Of a stretch of 64,000 nt of DNA, positions 8,426-17,443 are shown one piece after another. Made by a program: the position numbers and the translations under genes. The first letter of the stretch is position 1, and the number at the start of each line of letters is the position of its first letter. The stretch lies in NCBI RefSeq assembly GCF_900188485.1, contig NZ_FZPH01000013.1, positions 124,001 to 188,000 on the forward strand, given 5' to 3'. Below the pieces are notes generated by a model. That model searched no databases and was not told where the DNA came from. It was given only the letters and a program-made list of their open reading frames with translations. The stretch is from Asanoa hainanensis (GTDB lineage: Bacteria; Actinomycetota; Actinomycetes; Mycobacteriales; Micromonosporaceae).

Positions 8426-9450
8426 GCCGACTCTCTGATGATGAGCTCTGTGGGGAGCATCGTGATCGGTTCGATCTCTTCGCCTGCTACCAGGCGCATG
8501 AGTTGGCGGGCCATTTCGCGGCCGATCTGTTGGATCGGCTGCCGGACCGTGGTCAGCGGCGGCTCGGTGTAGCGGGCCATCTCGATGTCGTCGAAGCCGA
8601 TCACGGCGACGTCGTCCGGCACCCGCCGCCCGGCCTCCCGCAGCGCCCGCAGCGCGCCGTGGGCCATCAGGTCCGAGGCCGCGAACACCGCGTCCAGCTT
8701 GGGGTCGTCGTCGAGGAGCTGGCGCATCGCGACGGTGCCGGACTCCCTGGTGAAGTCGCCGATCGCGACGATCGAGCGCCGGTCGGAGTCGCGCAGCGCC
8801 TGCCGGTAGCCGGTCAGCCGGTCGATGCCGGCCACCATGTCCTGCGGGCCGGAGATGGTCGCGATCCGCTTGCGGCCCGATTCGAGCAGGTGCCGGACGG
8901 CCGAGACCACGCCGCCGATCTGGTCGACGTCGACGTAGGGCACCTCGACCGTCGTGCGCCCGAGTGGCCGGCCGCTGCAGACGACCGGGATGCCCATCCG
9001 GATCAGCGCGGCGGGCAGCGGGTCGGCGCCGTGCATCGAGGCGAACATGACGCCGTCGACGTGGCGGCCCATCGTGTAGCGCTCGACCCGGTCGTGCCCG
9101 GCGGTGGAACCGGCGATCAACAGCACGAGCTGCTTGTCGGCGGCGTCGAGCTCCATCGAGACGCCGCGGATGACGCCGTGGAAGAACGGGTCGTCGGAGA
9201 ACACCCGGGTCGGCGTCTCCGGCAGGATCAGTGCGGCGGAGTCGGTGCGCTGGGTGACCAGGCTCCGGGCGGCGAGGTTGGGCACGTAGCCGAGCTCGCG
9301 TACCGCCCGCCGAACCGCCTCCTGGATCGGTTCGGCGACCGTGGTCGAGCCGTTGACCACGCGCGACACGGTGGCCCGGGACACGCCTGCCCGCTTGGCC
9401 ACCGCCTCGAGCGTCGGCCGCTCGCGCGTTCCGTTCTTCGCCCTGGTCAA
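8422..9450 (-). CDS. LacI-family transcriptional regulator
   Basis: A 342-residue regulator. The N-terminal helix-turn-helix and hinge are clear (LEAVAKRAGVSRATVSRVVN, residues ~14-33), followed by a periplasmic-binding-protein-like effector domain ending in TTVRQPIQQIGREMA and LPTELIIRES. The family usually represses sugar genes. It is convergent with, and overlaps, the tandem MFS genes, so it may control them or itself. Ligand unknown. Confidence 0.9.
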   Translation of the reverse strand: MTRAKNGTRERPTLEAVAKRAGVSRATVSRVVNGSTTVAEPIQEAVRRAVRELGYVPNLAARSLVTQRTDSAALILPETPTRVFSDDPFFHGVIRGVSMELDAADKQLVLLIAGSTAGHDRVERYTMGRHVDGVMFASMHGADPLPAALIRMGIPVVCSGRPLGRTTVEVPYVDVDQIGGVVSAVRHLLESGRKRIATISGPQDMVAGIDRLTGYRQALRDSDRRSIVAIGDFTRESGTVAMRQLLDDDPKLDAVFAASDLMAHGALRALREAGRRVPDDVAVIGFDDIEMARYTEPPLTTVRQPIQQIGREMARQLMRLVAGEEIEPITMLPTELIIRESA

Positions 9451-9454
9451 GGAA

Positions 9455-10216
9455 TCACCCCGTGCGTAACGCCGTCAGCAGGGTCGGGTCGCCGCTGACC
9501 ACCAGGACATCGAAACCCACCCGGCCGTAGAGCGCCAGCAGCAGATCACTCGCGGTGCCCTCGGCCTGCACCCGGGCCGGCGGCTCGTCGGTGTCGAGGA
9601 TCGTGTCGGTGTCGAGCAGCGCGACGCCCTCGCCGCGCAGTCGGACCAGCCATTCCTGGTCGGCATCGGCCGCGAAGAGCTGCACGACGCCGTGCGGGCG
9701 CTCGCCGCTCTGCCGGCGCCCGGCCGGCAGCCACGTGTCGAGCACCTCGGAGATCCCGTCGGCGGCCAGCTTCGCCTCGATCGGCTCGCTCGCCGCCAGC
9801 GACATCTGCGCGTCCCACCGGTGCACGGCGGTCTCGTGCGCCATGCGGCGGCTCCAGAACCCGGCCTTCTTGGACTGCGGCGCCCAGTTCCACAGCGGCG
9901 TCTCGGGATCGGTCGCGTCCAGAGTGGAGATCAGGGTGTCGTAGCGCATCTGCCACCAGGCCAGCGACGCTTCGCCGCCGGGCGCGTCGACGGGGTGCTC
10001 CCGGAGGTCGGGGCGCTCGGTGCCGCCCCGCTCGACCAGGGCGGTCACCCACTCGTAGCAGCTGCCCAGGTGGTGCACCAGGTCGGTGACGGTCCAGCCG
10101 GGGCAGGACGGCACCGGCGCGTCCGGCGGAGCCTGGGCCACCGCGGCGGCGAAGGCGGCCGCCTCCGCCCGCACGCCGCCGAGCCAGAAGTCCTTGGTGC
10201 CGTGCAGTCTGGTCAT
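9455..10216 (-). CDS. MDMPI/DinB-fold protein (maleylpyruvate isomerase family)
   Basis: A 253-residue protein of the mycothiol-dependent maleylpyruvate isomerase group. The N-terminal DinB-like helical domain carries the metal-site pattern CPGWTVTDLVHHLG and MAHETAVHRWDA; a C-terminal MDMPI domain follows. The start is ATG 10214-10216 with AAGGAG upstream. Such enzymes often use mycothiol, which fits mshA and mshD in this window. The actual substrate is unknown. Confidence 0.82.
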   Translation of the reverse strand: MTRLHGTKDFWLGGVRAEAAAFAAAVAQAPPDAPVPSCPGWTVTDLVHHLGSCYEWVTALVERGGTERPDLREHPVDAPGGEASLAWWQMRYDTLISTLDATDPETPLWNWAPQSKKAGFWSRRMAHETAVHRWDAQMSLAASEPIEAKLAADGISEVLDTWLPAGRRQSGERPHGVVQLFAADADQEWLVRLRGEGVALLDTDTILDTDEPPARVQAEGTASDLLLALYGRVGFDVLVVSGDPTLLTALRTG

Positions 10217-10286
10217 CGGATGCTCCTTCGGTGCGGGCCGGACCGTCGCCACTGATGCCGGAGCACCCCAGCCTAGGGTGAACAAC

Positions 10287-11375
10287 GTGCCAGACGTTAG
10301 CGCCGAACCCCCGACCGCCACCGGCCCGCTCGATCCACGGGCGTTGGCCGACTTCACCACGCTGCGATTGGGCGGCCCGGCCAGTCAGGTGCAAACGGCG
10401 GAAAACAGCGATCAAATCGTGCAAATGGTACGCGCAGCCGCGCGCGACGATGCACCCGCCATGATCCTGGCCGGTGGCAGCAACGTGGTGATCGCCGACG
10501 CGGGCGTACCCGGACCGGTGATCCTGGTTCGGTCCCGCGGTTTCGAGGTCGTCGGGTCCGACGACGACCACGTCGTGGTCCGGGTCGCGGCCGGCGAGCC
10601 CTGGGACGAGTTCGTCGCCGCCACCGTCGACGCCGGCTGGTCCGGGGTCGAGTGCCTCTCCGGGATCCCCGGCTCGGCCGGCGCGACGCCGATCCAGAAC
10701 GTCGGCGCCTACGGCCAGGAGGTCACCGAGACGATCGTCGGCGTCGAGGTCTACGACCGGCTCGACGACACCGTCCGCCGGATGGCACCGGACGAGTGCC
10801 GCTTCGCCTACCGGACCAGCGTCTTCAAGCACAGCGACCGCTGGGTGGTGCTCTCCGTCGACTTCCGGCTGGCCGTCGACCCGCGGTCGGCGCCGGTGCG
10901 CTACGCGGAGCTGGCCCGGGCGCTCGCGGTGGCGCCGGGCGAACGGGTGCCGCTGGCCGAGGCGCGGGCGGCGGTGCGCGCCCTGCGGGCCGGCAAGGGC
11001 ATGGTGCTCGACCCGGCCGACCACGACACCTGGTCCGTCGGATCGTTCTTCACGAACCCGGTGCTCGACGCCGGCGCCTTCGAGTTCCTGCGCGCCCGGG
11101 CCGGCGGCGTCGGTGACCCGCCCTCGTGGCCGGCCGCGGGCGGCACGGTCAAGGTCAGCGCCGCCTGGCTGATCGACAAGTCCGGGTTCACCAAGGGCTA
11201 CGGCGGGCGGGGTGGCGTGGCCATCTCCGGCAAGCACACGCTGGCGTTGACCAACCGCGGCCAGGGCAGCACGGCCGCCCTGCTCGACCTGGCCCGGGAG
11301 ATCCGCGACGGCGTACACGAGCGGTTCGGCGCGACCCTGCACCCCGAGCCCGTCCTGGTCAACTGCGCTCTCTAG
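10287..11375 (+). CDS. murB: UDP-N-acetylenolpyruvoylglucosamine reductase MurB
   Basis: A 362-residue flavoenzyme that reduces enolpyruvyl-UDP-GlcNAc to UDP-MurNAc in peptidoglycan synthesis. It has the FAD-binding start TTLRLGGPA and VLAGGSNVV, then GIPGSAGATPIQNVGAYGQE, the catalytic Ser in SVGSFFTNP, and SAAWLIDKSGFTKG. GTG 10287 has TAGGGT seven bases upstream (leaderless); the open frame extends upstream over the opposite gene, but that part is not MurB-like. A terminator follows. Confidence 0.95.
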   Translation: MPDVSAEPPTATGPLDPRALADFTTLRLGGPASQVQTAENSDQIVQMVRAAARDDAPAMILAGGSNVVIADAGVPGPVILVRSRGFEVVGSDDDHVVVRVAAGEPWDEFVAATVDAGWSGVECLSGIPGSAGATPIQNVGAYGQEVTETIVGVEVYDRLDDTVRRMAPDECRFAYRTSVFKHSDRWVVLSVDFRLAVDPRSAPVRYAELARALAVAPGERVPLAEARAAVRALRAGKGMVLDPADHDTWSVGSFFTNPVLDAGAFEFLRARAGGVGDPPSWPAAGGTVKVSAAWLIDKSGFTKGYGGRGGVAISGKHTLALTNRGQGSTAALLDLAREIRDGVHERFGATLHPEPVLVNCAL

Positions 11376-11382
11376 CGCATGG

Positions 11383-11413
11383 GAAGGGGGCCCGCGGCGA
11401 GCGGACCCCCTTC
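11383..11413. terminator. Bidirectional terminator after murB
   Basis: Stem GAAGGGGGCCCGC / GCGGACCCCCTTC with one mismatch and loop GGCGA, directly after murB and facing the convergent LPQTG gene. Confidence 0.75.
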
Positions 11414-11466
11414 GGTAACCCCCACTGGACCCCCGGGTACGCACCGGGCTGGGGGTGTTGCAGAGC

Positions 11467-11808
11467 TCAGGCCTCGAAACGGTGGCGGCGGCGGAAAGCG
11501 GTCGCCCACAGCGCGATGACCACACCGACCAGCAGCACGCCACCGCCGATCCCGGCCACGACCCCGGCGTCCGCACCGGTCTGCGGGAGCATCGGCGTCG
11601 GCTGCGGCTCGGGCTCCTCCGTGACCGCCGGCGGCGTCGTCGGAGTGTCGGTCGGCACGCAGTAGTAGTCCTGCTTGACCGAGCCGGGCGGACACGGCGC
11701 GGCAGCCACGTGCGCGGCCGGAGCGGCCTGGGCGGCCACACTGGTCAGCGCGATCGCCGGCACCAGCAGCGCGAACGCGGCGAGAATGAGGGACAGCCGG
11801 TTACGCAC
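11467..11808 (-). CDS. Small LPQTG-type cell-wall-anchored protein
   Basis: A 113-residue exported protein with a signal peptide (residues 1-29, cleavage near AQA/AP), a short Cys-containing segment (CPPGSVKQDYYC), a Pro/Thr/Glu-rich linker, the sortase motif LPQTG (about 74-78), a transmembrane helix and a basic tail RRRHRFEA. Sortase would link it to peptidoglycan. The GTG start follows GGAGGACAG. The mature part is only about 45 residues, so it may be a wall spacer or a ligand rather than an enzyme. No sortase gene is in the window. Confidence 0.85.
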   Translation of the reverse strand: MRNRLSLILAAFALLVPAIALTSVAAQAAPAAHVAAAPCPPGSVKQDYYCVPTDTPTTPPAVTEEPEPQPTPMLPQTGADAGVVAGIGGGVLLVGVVIALWATAFRRRHRFEA

Positions 11809-11887
11809 AGCCTGTCCTCCCCGTCTGTGTGATGGGTTGTTGTCGAACGGCCCAACGAGGCTGCAGCGATTTAGGTGGCGTGTCCGG

Positions 11888-12685
11888 TTAAGGGAATTTT
11901 GTCGGCATGATCGCCGACCAGGCGACCGTCAGCTCCCCCAGGCGCCAGCGGGCCGGCCGATCCAGCACCGGCCAGCCGCCGGCCTTGACCGCGGCCACCG
12001 CGCGCTGCCAGCGCTGCCGGGCGCCGAACGTCGCGTACGGCGCCGCGTCCCGCCATCCGTCGTCCAGCGCGCGCAGCAGGTCGTACACCGGCTCGCCCGG
12101 CACGTTGTGGTGGATCAGTGCCTTGGGCAGCCGTTCGGCCAGCGTGGCCGGGGTGTCGAGGGTGGACAGCCGGGCGGCCAGGGTGAGCGAGCGCGGACCG
12201 GTCCGGTCGAGGCAGACCCAGGCGGCCAGCCGGCCGAGCTCGTCGCAGGTGCCCTCGACCACGATCCCGTCCGGCGCCAGCGCATCGGTCATCGTCGCCC
12301 AGGCGCCGGCCACCGCGTCCTCGTCGTACTGGCGCAGCACGTTGAACACCCGCACCACCACCGGGCACAGGCCGGCCAGCTCGAAGCCGCCACGAGCGAA
12401 GGTCAGCCGGGGCGGGTCGGCGGCGGGCGCGGCGGCGGCCACGCGCGCCGGGTCGATCTCCAGCCCGACCACCCGCACCTCGGGCCGCACGCGGGCCAGC
12501 CGCGACCGGAGCTCGACCGCGGTCACGGGGGTGGCGCCGTAGCCGAGGTCGACCACCAGCGGGTCGACGGCATCCCTCAACGCGGAGCCCGCGTACGCCG
12601 CGATCCAGTTGTCGATCCGGCGCAGCCGGTTGGGGTTCGTCGTCCCTCTGGTGACGAACCCCTGCGGTCGCTGCGACCTGGTCAG
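11888..12685 (-). CDS. SAM-dependent class I methyltransferase
   Basis: About 265 residues with the Rossmann glycine motif VVDLGYGATPVTAVEL and the acidic VVGLEIDP. Meaningful coding (RGTTNPNRLRRIDNWI) extends upstream of the first standard start, a TTG at 12580, without any ATG, GTG or TTG. The likely start is CTG at 12683-12685, which overlaps the SDR stop as CTGA behind a GGGAAG ribosome site. Substrate unknown; coupled to the SDR gene. Confidence 0.75.
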   Translation of the reverse strand: MTRSQRPQGFVTRGTTNPNRLRRIDNWIAAYAGSALRDAVDPLVVDLGYGATPVTAVELRSRLARVRPEVRVVGLEIDPARVAAAAPAADPPRLTFARGGFELAGLCPVVVRVFNVLRQYDEDAVAGAWATMTDALAPDGIVVEGTCDELGRLAAWVCLDRTGPRSLTLAARLSTLDTPATLAERLPKALIHHNVPGEPVYDLLRALDDGWRDAAPYATFGARQRWQRAVAAVKAGGWPVLDRPARWRLGELTVAWSAIMPTKFP

Positions 12686-13491
12686 CTCTGCTTCCCGATG
12701 GGACCTTTAGCGACCTTGTGCTGAGCCGCCTGGGCCAGGGGCCGGACCACGATCCGGTCGATGTTGACGTGCTGGGGCCGGGTCGCCGTCCAGGCGATGC
12801 AGTCGGCGACGTCGTCCGCGGTCAGCGGCATCTCGACACCGGCGTAGACCGCGTCGGCCCGCTCCGTGTCGCCGCGGAACCGCTTGGTCGCGAACTCGTC
12901 GGTGCGGACCATGCCGGGGTCGACCTCGACCACCCGCACCGGACGGCCGGCCAGCTCGAGCCGCAACGTGCCGGTCATCGCCGTCATGCCGTGCTTGGCG
13001 GCGCTGTAGCCGCCTCCGCCCTCGTACACGATGAAGCCCGCGGTCGAGCTGACCATCACGATCGTGCCGGCCTCGGACGCCTCCAACAGCGGCAGCAGGG
13101 CCTTGGTCACCCGCAGGGTGCCGAGCACGTTGACCTCGAACATCCACTGCCAGTCGTCGACGGAGCCGTGCTCGACGGGGTCGAGGCCGAGCGCGCCGCC
13201 GGCGTTGTTGACCAGCAGGGTGACCGGCTCGTCAGGGCCGCCGGCCTCGCGGCCGTAGGACTCGGCGAGGTCGGCGACCGCCTCGGCCAGGCCCGCCACC
13301 GACTCGTCGGACGTGACGTCGCAGGGCACCGCGACCGCGCTGCCGCCGGCGTCAGTGATCTGCGTCACCAGCTCGGCCAGGCGGTCAGCCCGGCGGGCGG
13401 CGACAACGACGGTGAACCCCTCGGCGGCCAGGCGGCGGGCGGTGGCCGCCCCGATCCCGCTGGACGCGCCGGTGACGATGGCGATCGGCAT
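12682..13491 (-). CDS. Short-chain dehydrogenase/reductase
   Basis: A 269-residue classical SDR with the cofactor motif TGASSGIGAAT (residues 8-18), NNAGG, and the catalytic Ser (VMVSSTAGF) and YSAAK. An acidic or basic selector after AARRADRL suggests NADP(H). The start is ATG 13489-13491 with GAGAGGA upstream; the long upstream extension of the frame is not SDR-like. It overlaps the downstream methyltransferase and is divergent from mshA. Substrate unknown. Confidence 0.88.
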   Translation of the reverse strand: MPIAIVTGASSGIGAATARRLAAEGFTVVVAARRADRLAELVTQITDAGGSAVAVPCDVTSDESVAGLAEAVADLAESYGREAGGPDEPVTLLVNNAGGALGLDPVEHGSVDDWQWMFEVNVLGTLRVTKALLPLLEASEAGTIVMVSSTAGFIVYEGGGGYSAAKHGMTAMTGTLRLELAGRPVRVVEVDPGMVRTDEFATKRFRGDTERADAVYAGVEMPLTADDVADCIAWTATRPQHVNIDRIVVRPLAQAAQHKVAKGPIGKQS

Positions 13492-13661
13492 GCCCACAAT
13501 CCTCTCCCATCCCGTGGCGCGCCTCACTGCCGGATGAAGTCCGTCACGTCTGAACGCCGCCGGGTAGGCGTAGCCACTCGTCCGTGGGGAAGATGTCGCC
13601 TGGGGGAGAGGTTTATACATGGGCGCCCGGCGATGTCGGGCCCGGCTTGGAAGGAGCAGAT

Positions 13662-15020
13662 GTGGTGCAGGCGCCGTTCGGCGTCGGCCGGCAGCGAGGA
13701 CCCAAGCCCTGGCCGCTCCCCCGACGCATCGCCACGCTGTCCGTACACACGTCACCGCTCGACCAGCCCGGCACCGGTGACGCGGGCGGCATGAACGTCT
13801 ACGTCACCGAGGTCGCCCGCCGGCTCGCCGAGGCCGGTGTCGAGACCGAGATCTTCACCCGGGCCACCTCCAGCGACCTGCCGAACACCGTCGAGATGGC
13901 GCCGGGCGTGCTGGTCCGGCACGTGATCTCCGGTCCGTTCGAGGGCCTCGCCAAGGAAGACCTCCCGGCGCAGATGTGCGCCTTCGCCACCGGCGTGCTG
14001 CGGGCCGAGGCGGCCCACGCCCCCGGCTACTACGACCTGGTGCACTCCCACTACTGGATCTCCGGACAGGTCGGCTGGCTGGCCCGGGAGCGCTGGGGCG
14101 TGCCGCTGGTGCACTCCGCGCACACCCTCGCCAAGGTCAAGAACGCCCAGCTCGCCGCCGGCGACCGCCCCGAGCCGCTGGCCCGGGTGGTCGGCGAGGA
14201 GCAGGTGGTGGCCGAGGCCGACCGGCTGGTGGCCAACACGACGTTCGAGGCCCGCGACCTGATCGACCGGTACGGTGCCGACTCCGACCTGGTCAGTGTC
14301 GTCGAGCCCGGTGTCGACCTGGACCGCTTCACCCCCGGCGACCAGGGTGCCGCCCGCCGCCGGCTGGGGCTGCCCGAGCGCGGCCACATCGTCGCGTTCG
14401 TCGGCCGGATCCAGCCGCTCAAGGCGCCCGACGTGCTGCTGGCCGCGGCCGCCGCGCTGCACGCCCGCGACCCGGAGCTCGCACGGGACCTGACCGTGGT
14501 GATCGTCGGTGGGCCGAGCGGCACCGGCCTGGCCCGGCCGGCCGCGCTGATCGAGCTCGCCGCGTCGCTCGGCATCAGCCACGCCGTGCGCTTCCTGCCG
14601 CCGCAGACCGGCAGCGACCTCGCCGACGTCTACCGCGCCGCCGACCTGGTGGCCGTGCCGTCGTACAACGAGTCGTTCGGGCTGGTCGCGGTCGAGGCGC
14701 AGGCCTGTGGCACCCCGGTGGTCGCCGCGGCGGTCGGCGGCCTGGTCACCGCGGTCCGCGACAACATCAGCGGCGTCCTCGTCGACGGGCACGACCCGGA
14801 CGACTGGGCCCGGGCGCTGGGTGGGCTGCTGGCCGCGCCGGGCCTGCGGGTCGAGCTCTCCCGGGGTGCGGTCGCGCACGCCAGCGAGTTCTCCTGGTCG
14901 CGCACGGCGAGCGGGCTGCTGGCGGTTTACGGTGGTGCGGTGACGGAGCATCGGGAGCGGCTGACAGCCCGGCTCGAGGGCGAAGCGGCGGCGTTGGGCG
15001 CGGGCACGGCCGCGTGGTGA
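13662..15020 (+). CDS. mshA: D-inositol-3-phosphate glycosyltransferase MshA
   Basis: A 452-residue GT4 enzyme that joins UDP-GlcNAc to 1L-inositol-1-phosphate, the first step of mycothiol synthesis. Evidence is [25 protein letters not shown] at the N-terminus, given here by its key [10 protein letters not shown] loop, then [16 protein letters not shown] and the EX7E motif in [20 protein letters not shown] at 13651 favours GTG 13662 (or 13665). It overlaps the ybjN-like gene, and mshD lies 25 kb away. Confidence 0.95.
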   Translation: MVQAPFGVGRQRGPKPWPLPRRIATLSVHTSPLDQPGTGDAGGMNVYVTEVARRLAEAGVETEIFTRATSSDLPNTVEMAPGVLVRHVISGPFEGLAKEDLPAQMCAFATGVLRAEAAHAPGYYDLVHSHYWISGQVGWLARERWGVPLVHSAHTLAKVKNAQLAAGDRPEPLARVVGEEQVVAEADRLVANTTFEARDLIDRYGADSDLVSVVEPGVDLDRFTPGDQGAARRRLGLPERGHIVAFVGRIQPLKAPDVLLAAAAALHARDPELARDLTVVIVGGPSGTGLARPAALIELAASLGISHAVRFLPPQTGSDLADVYRAADLVAVPSYNESFGLVAVEAQACGTPVVAAAVGGLVTAVRDNISGVLVDGHDPDDWARALGGLLAAPGLRVELSRGAVAHASEFSWSRTASGLLAVYGGAVTEHRERLTARLEGEAAALGAGTAAW

Positions 15021-15532
15021 GCGGCCCTTCGCCGGCCGAGGTCGCCGCGCTGATCGAGCGGGTCTGCGCCGAACGGGAGCTCGCGATCGAGCCGACCGGC
15101 GAGCTGTCCTACGTGGTGACGCTGCCCGGCACCCACAAGCTCAAGACGACCTGCAACCTGATCGTCGGCGAGCACGCGCTGCGGGTCGAGGCGTTCGTGA
15201 TGCGCCAGCCGGACGAGCGGCGCGAGGAGCTGTGGGCCTGGCTGCTCCAGCGCAACGCCCGCATGTACGGGGTCGCCTTCTCCATCGACCAGGTCGGTGA
15301 CGTCTATCTGACCGGCCGCACCGGGCTGGCCGCGGTCACCGAGGACGAGCTCGACCGACTGCTCGGCGCGGTGCTCAGCTACGCCGACGACTCATTCGAC
15401 ACGATGCTCGAAATCGGCTTCGGCACAGCGATCCGGCGCGAGTGGGAGTGGCGCGTCAAGCGCGGCGAGTCCACGGCGAACCTCCAGGCATTCACGCATC
15501 TGTTCCCACCGACGTCCCCTACTGAACGGTAA
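15017..15532 (+). CDS. YbjN-domain protein (Rv0487-like)
   Basis: A 171-residue protein whose GTG overlaps the mshA stop (GTGA), so translation is coupled. The middle ([20 protein letters not shown], then [25 protein letters not shown]) is typical of the YbjN/type III chaperone-like fold. In mycobacteria the same gene follows mshA. YbjN proteins are thought to aid protein stability or stress responses; no specific partner is known. Confidence 0.85.
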   Translation: MSGPSPAEVAALIERVCAERELAIEPTGELSYVVTLPGTHKLKTTCNLIVGEHALRVEAFVMRQPDERREELWAWLLQRNARMYGVAFSIDQVGDVYLTGRTGLAAVTEDELDRLLGAVLSYADDSFDTMLEIGFGTAIRREWEWRVKRGESTANLQAFTHLFPPTSPTER

Positions 15533-15793
15533 GGACCGATGTGATGGGCGAGACAGGCATTCTCGCTTGTCCACTGATCTCGCCTCGAACTACCGTTCTC
15601 CTTAGCGCCACGCTCGAAGGGGTTTTGGGGGTAGCCGCAGGCCGCGAGGCCCGGCAACGACGAGCGCAAGCGTTGGGGGTACGGTGGCCCACCCGTTGGG
15701 GGACGGTCGGTCACCTGAAACCGGCGGGCGAGCGGGCGACGCTTACGGGGGTGGGCGTCGTTCGCCCCGCTGGTTGGCCCATCCGCTTCTGAC
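15533..15793. other. Non-coding gap before peptidase E
   Basis: About 260 bp with no supported gene. It holds several G-rich runs and an imperfect hairpin (GCGGGCGAGCGGGCGACGC near 15722 against GCGTCGTTCGCCCCGC near 15757). The hairpin could be a terminator for mshA-ybjN or part of the 5' leader of the next gene. Confidence 0.4.
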
Positions 15794-16531
15794 ATGATCA
15801 AGGGCGTGTCCCGCCCGCCGCAGATCTTCGCCGTCTCGCCCGCTGCCCGTCCGGCCGGCACGCCGCCTGACCAGCGCAGCGCCCTGCTCAATCACGCGAT
15901 CTCGCTGACCGGCGTACCCCGGGCCAAGGTCTGCTTCGTCACCACCGCGGTCGGCGACGACCCGGCGGCGATCGCCAGCCTCTACACCGTGCTGCGGGAC
16001 TCCACCGACGCCGAGCCGAGCCACTTACAGCTCTTCCCCCAGCCGAACGTCCGTGACGTGCGATCCTTCCTGCTCTCACGCGACCTGATCTGGGTCAGCG
16101 GCGGCAGCGTGGTCAACCTGCTGGCGGTCTGGCGTGCGCACCGGCTCGACGAGATCATGCGGGACTGCTGGGAGGCCGGCGTCCTGCTCGGCGGCGGCAG
16201 CGCGGGCAGCATCTGCTGGCACACCGGCGGCACCACCGACTCGTTCTCCGACGACCTCGACCCGGTGACCGACGCGCTGGGCTTCCTGCCGCACAGCAAC
16301 GGTGTGCACCACGACTACGCGCACCAGCCCCGGCGGGCGCTGTTCCAGCGGTTGGTCGACGACGGGACCCTGCCACCGGGCTACGCCACCGACGACGGGG
16401 TCGGGCTGCACTACGTGGGCACCGAGCTCGTCGAGGCGGTCACCTCCGCTCCCGGGGGCGACGCGTACCGGGTCGAGCCCGGGACGCACCAGCCGCTGCA
16501 CGCTCGGGTGATCGCGCAGCGGCCGGTCTAG
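15794..16531 (+). CDS. Peptidase E (family S51)
   Basis: A 245-residue protein of the dipeptidase E/cyanophycinase-like S51 family. The nucleophile Ser sits in GGGSAGSICW, the preceding strand is IWVSGGSVVNLL, and a His (NGVHHDY) follows. S51 enzymes cleave Asp-X dipeptides and are cytosolic. ATG 15794 is used; GTG 15806 (VSRPPQIF) is an equally possible start. Convergent with the permease gene, overlapping by 4 bp. Confidence 0.85.
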   Translation: MIKGVSRPPQIFAVSPAARPAGTPPDQRSALLNHAISLTGVPRAKVCFVTTAVGDDPAAIASLYTVLRDSTDAEPSHLQLFPQPNVRDVRSFLLSRDLIWVSGGSVVNLLAVWRAHRLDEIMRDCWEAGVLLGGGSAGSICWHTGGTTDSFSDDLDPVTDALGFLPHSNGVHHDYAHQPRRALFQRLVDDGTLPPGYATDDGVGLHYVGTELVEAVTSAPGGDAYRVEPGTHQPLHARVIAQRPV

Positions 16532-17394
16532 TCGGTCTGGAGCTCTGCCTTTCCAGTGGCTCCCGACGGCTCCCCCGGCTCCTCCAGGCTGCCGTACTTG
16601 GCCAGCATCAGGCTGGACGCGATCGCCAGCGCGAAGCCGACCGCCGCGACGGGGATGAAGCCGCGCCGCGTGGTGTCACCCAACGCGAGCACGCCGACCA
16701 CCGACGGAAGCACGGTCTCGCCAATCACCAGGCCGGCGGTCACGGTCGTCACCGAGGCCTTCTGGAGGCCGATCGTGTAGAAGACGAAGGCCAGGCCGCC
16801 GGCGACGACCAGGGTGTAGATCTCCGGACCGCTGAACCAGTCGACGAAGTCGACGTCCGAGATCGACCGCGCGGCCAGGGCCACGATCCCGAAGAACAGG
16901 CCGCCGACCAGACCGAGGGTCGCCGCCCGCAGCGGGTCCTTGAGCTTGATCGCCGCCAGACCGAGCAGGGCCAGCACGGGTACGGCGATCGTCAGGCCGA
17001 TCCGGAACGTCCAGGAAGGCTGGTCGGCGTTCTCGCTCCCGGCCGAGACGCCGAGCAGCGCGAGACCGACGCAGACGCCGCCGACCGCCAGCCATTGGAT
17101 GGTGCCGAGCCGCAGCTTGAGCAGCGGGATGGCGAGCACGGCGGTCACCGCGAGGCTGGCCGCCAGGGCCGCCTGCACCAGGAAGATGGGCAGGCTGCGC
17201 AGGGCGATGAACTGGAACACGAAGCCGGCGCCGTCGAGGGCCAGGCCGAGCAGGTACCGCCACTGCGCGAACACCCCCATCAGCGACTTCGCGCTGACGG
17301 TGTCCGAGCTCGGCGCCCGGCGGGCGGCTATCGCCTGGAACACCGACGCCGAGCCGTAGCAGATCGCCGAAACGATCGCCAGGATCAGGCCCAT
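16528..17394 (-). CDS. DMT/EamA-like membrane permease
   Basis: A 288-residue integral membrane protein with about nine hydrophobic helices, including MGLILAIVSAICYGSASVFQ and two similar halves as in drug/metabolite transporters and NIPA-type proteins. TACGGT lies six bases before the ATG, indicating a leaderless transcript. A short hydrophilic C-terminal tail follows. Substrate unknown. Confidence 0.8.
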   Translation of the reverse strand: MGLILAIVSAICYGSASVFQAIAARRAPSSDTVSAKSLMGVFAQWRYLLGLALDGAGFVFQFIALRSLPIFLVQAALAASLAVTAVLAIPLLKLRLGTIQWLAVGGVCVGLALLGVSAGSENADQPSWTFRIGLTIAVPVLALLGLAAIKLKDPLRAATLGLVGGLFFGIVALAARSISDVDFVDWFSGPEIYTLVVAGGLAFVFYTIGLQKASVTTVTAGLVIGETVLPSVVGVLALGDTTRRGFIPVAAVGFALAIASSLMLAKYGSLEEPGEPSGATGKAELQTD

Positions 17395-17443
17395 GAGCTG
17401 ACCGTACGGGCGACGGCTTCGTTTATGGGCGGTTTAGCCGGTT

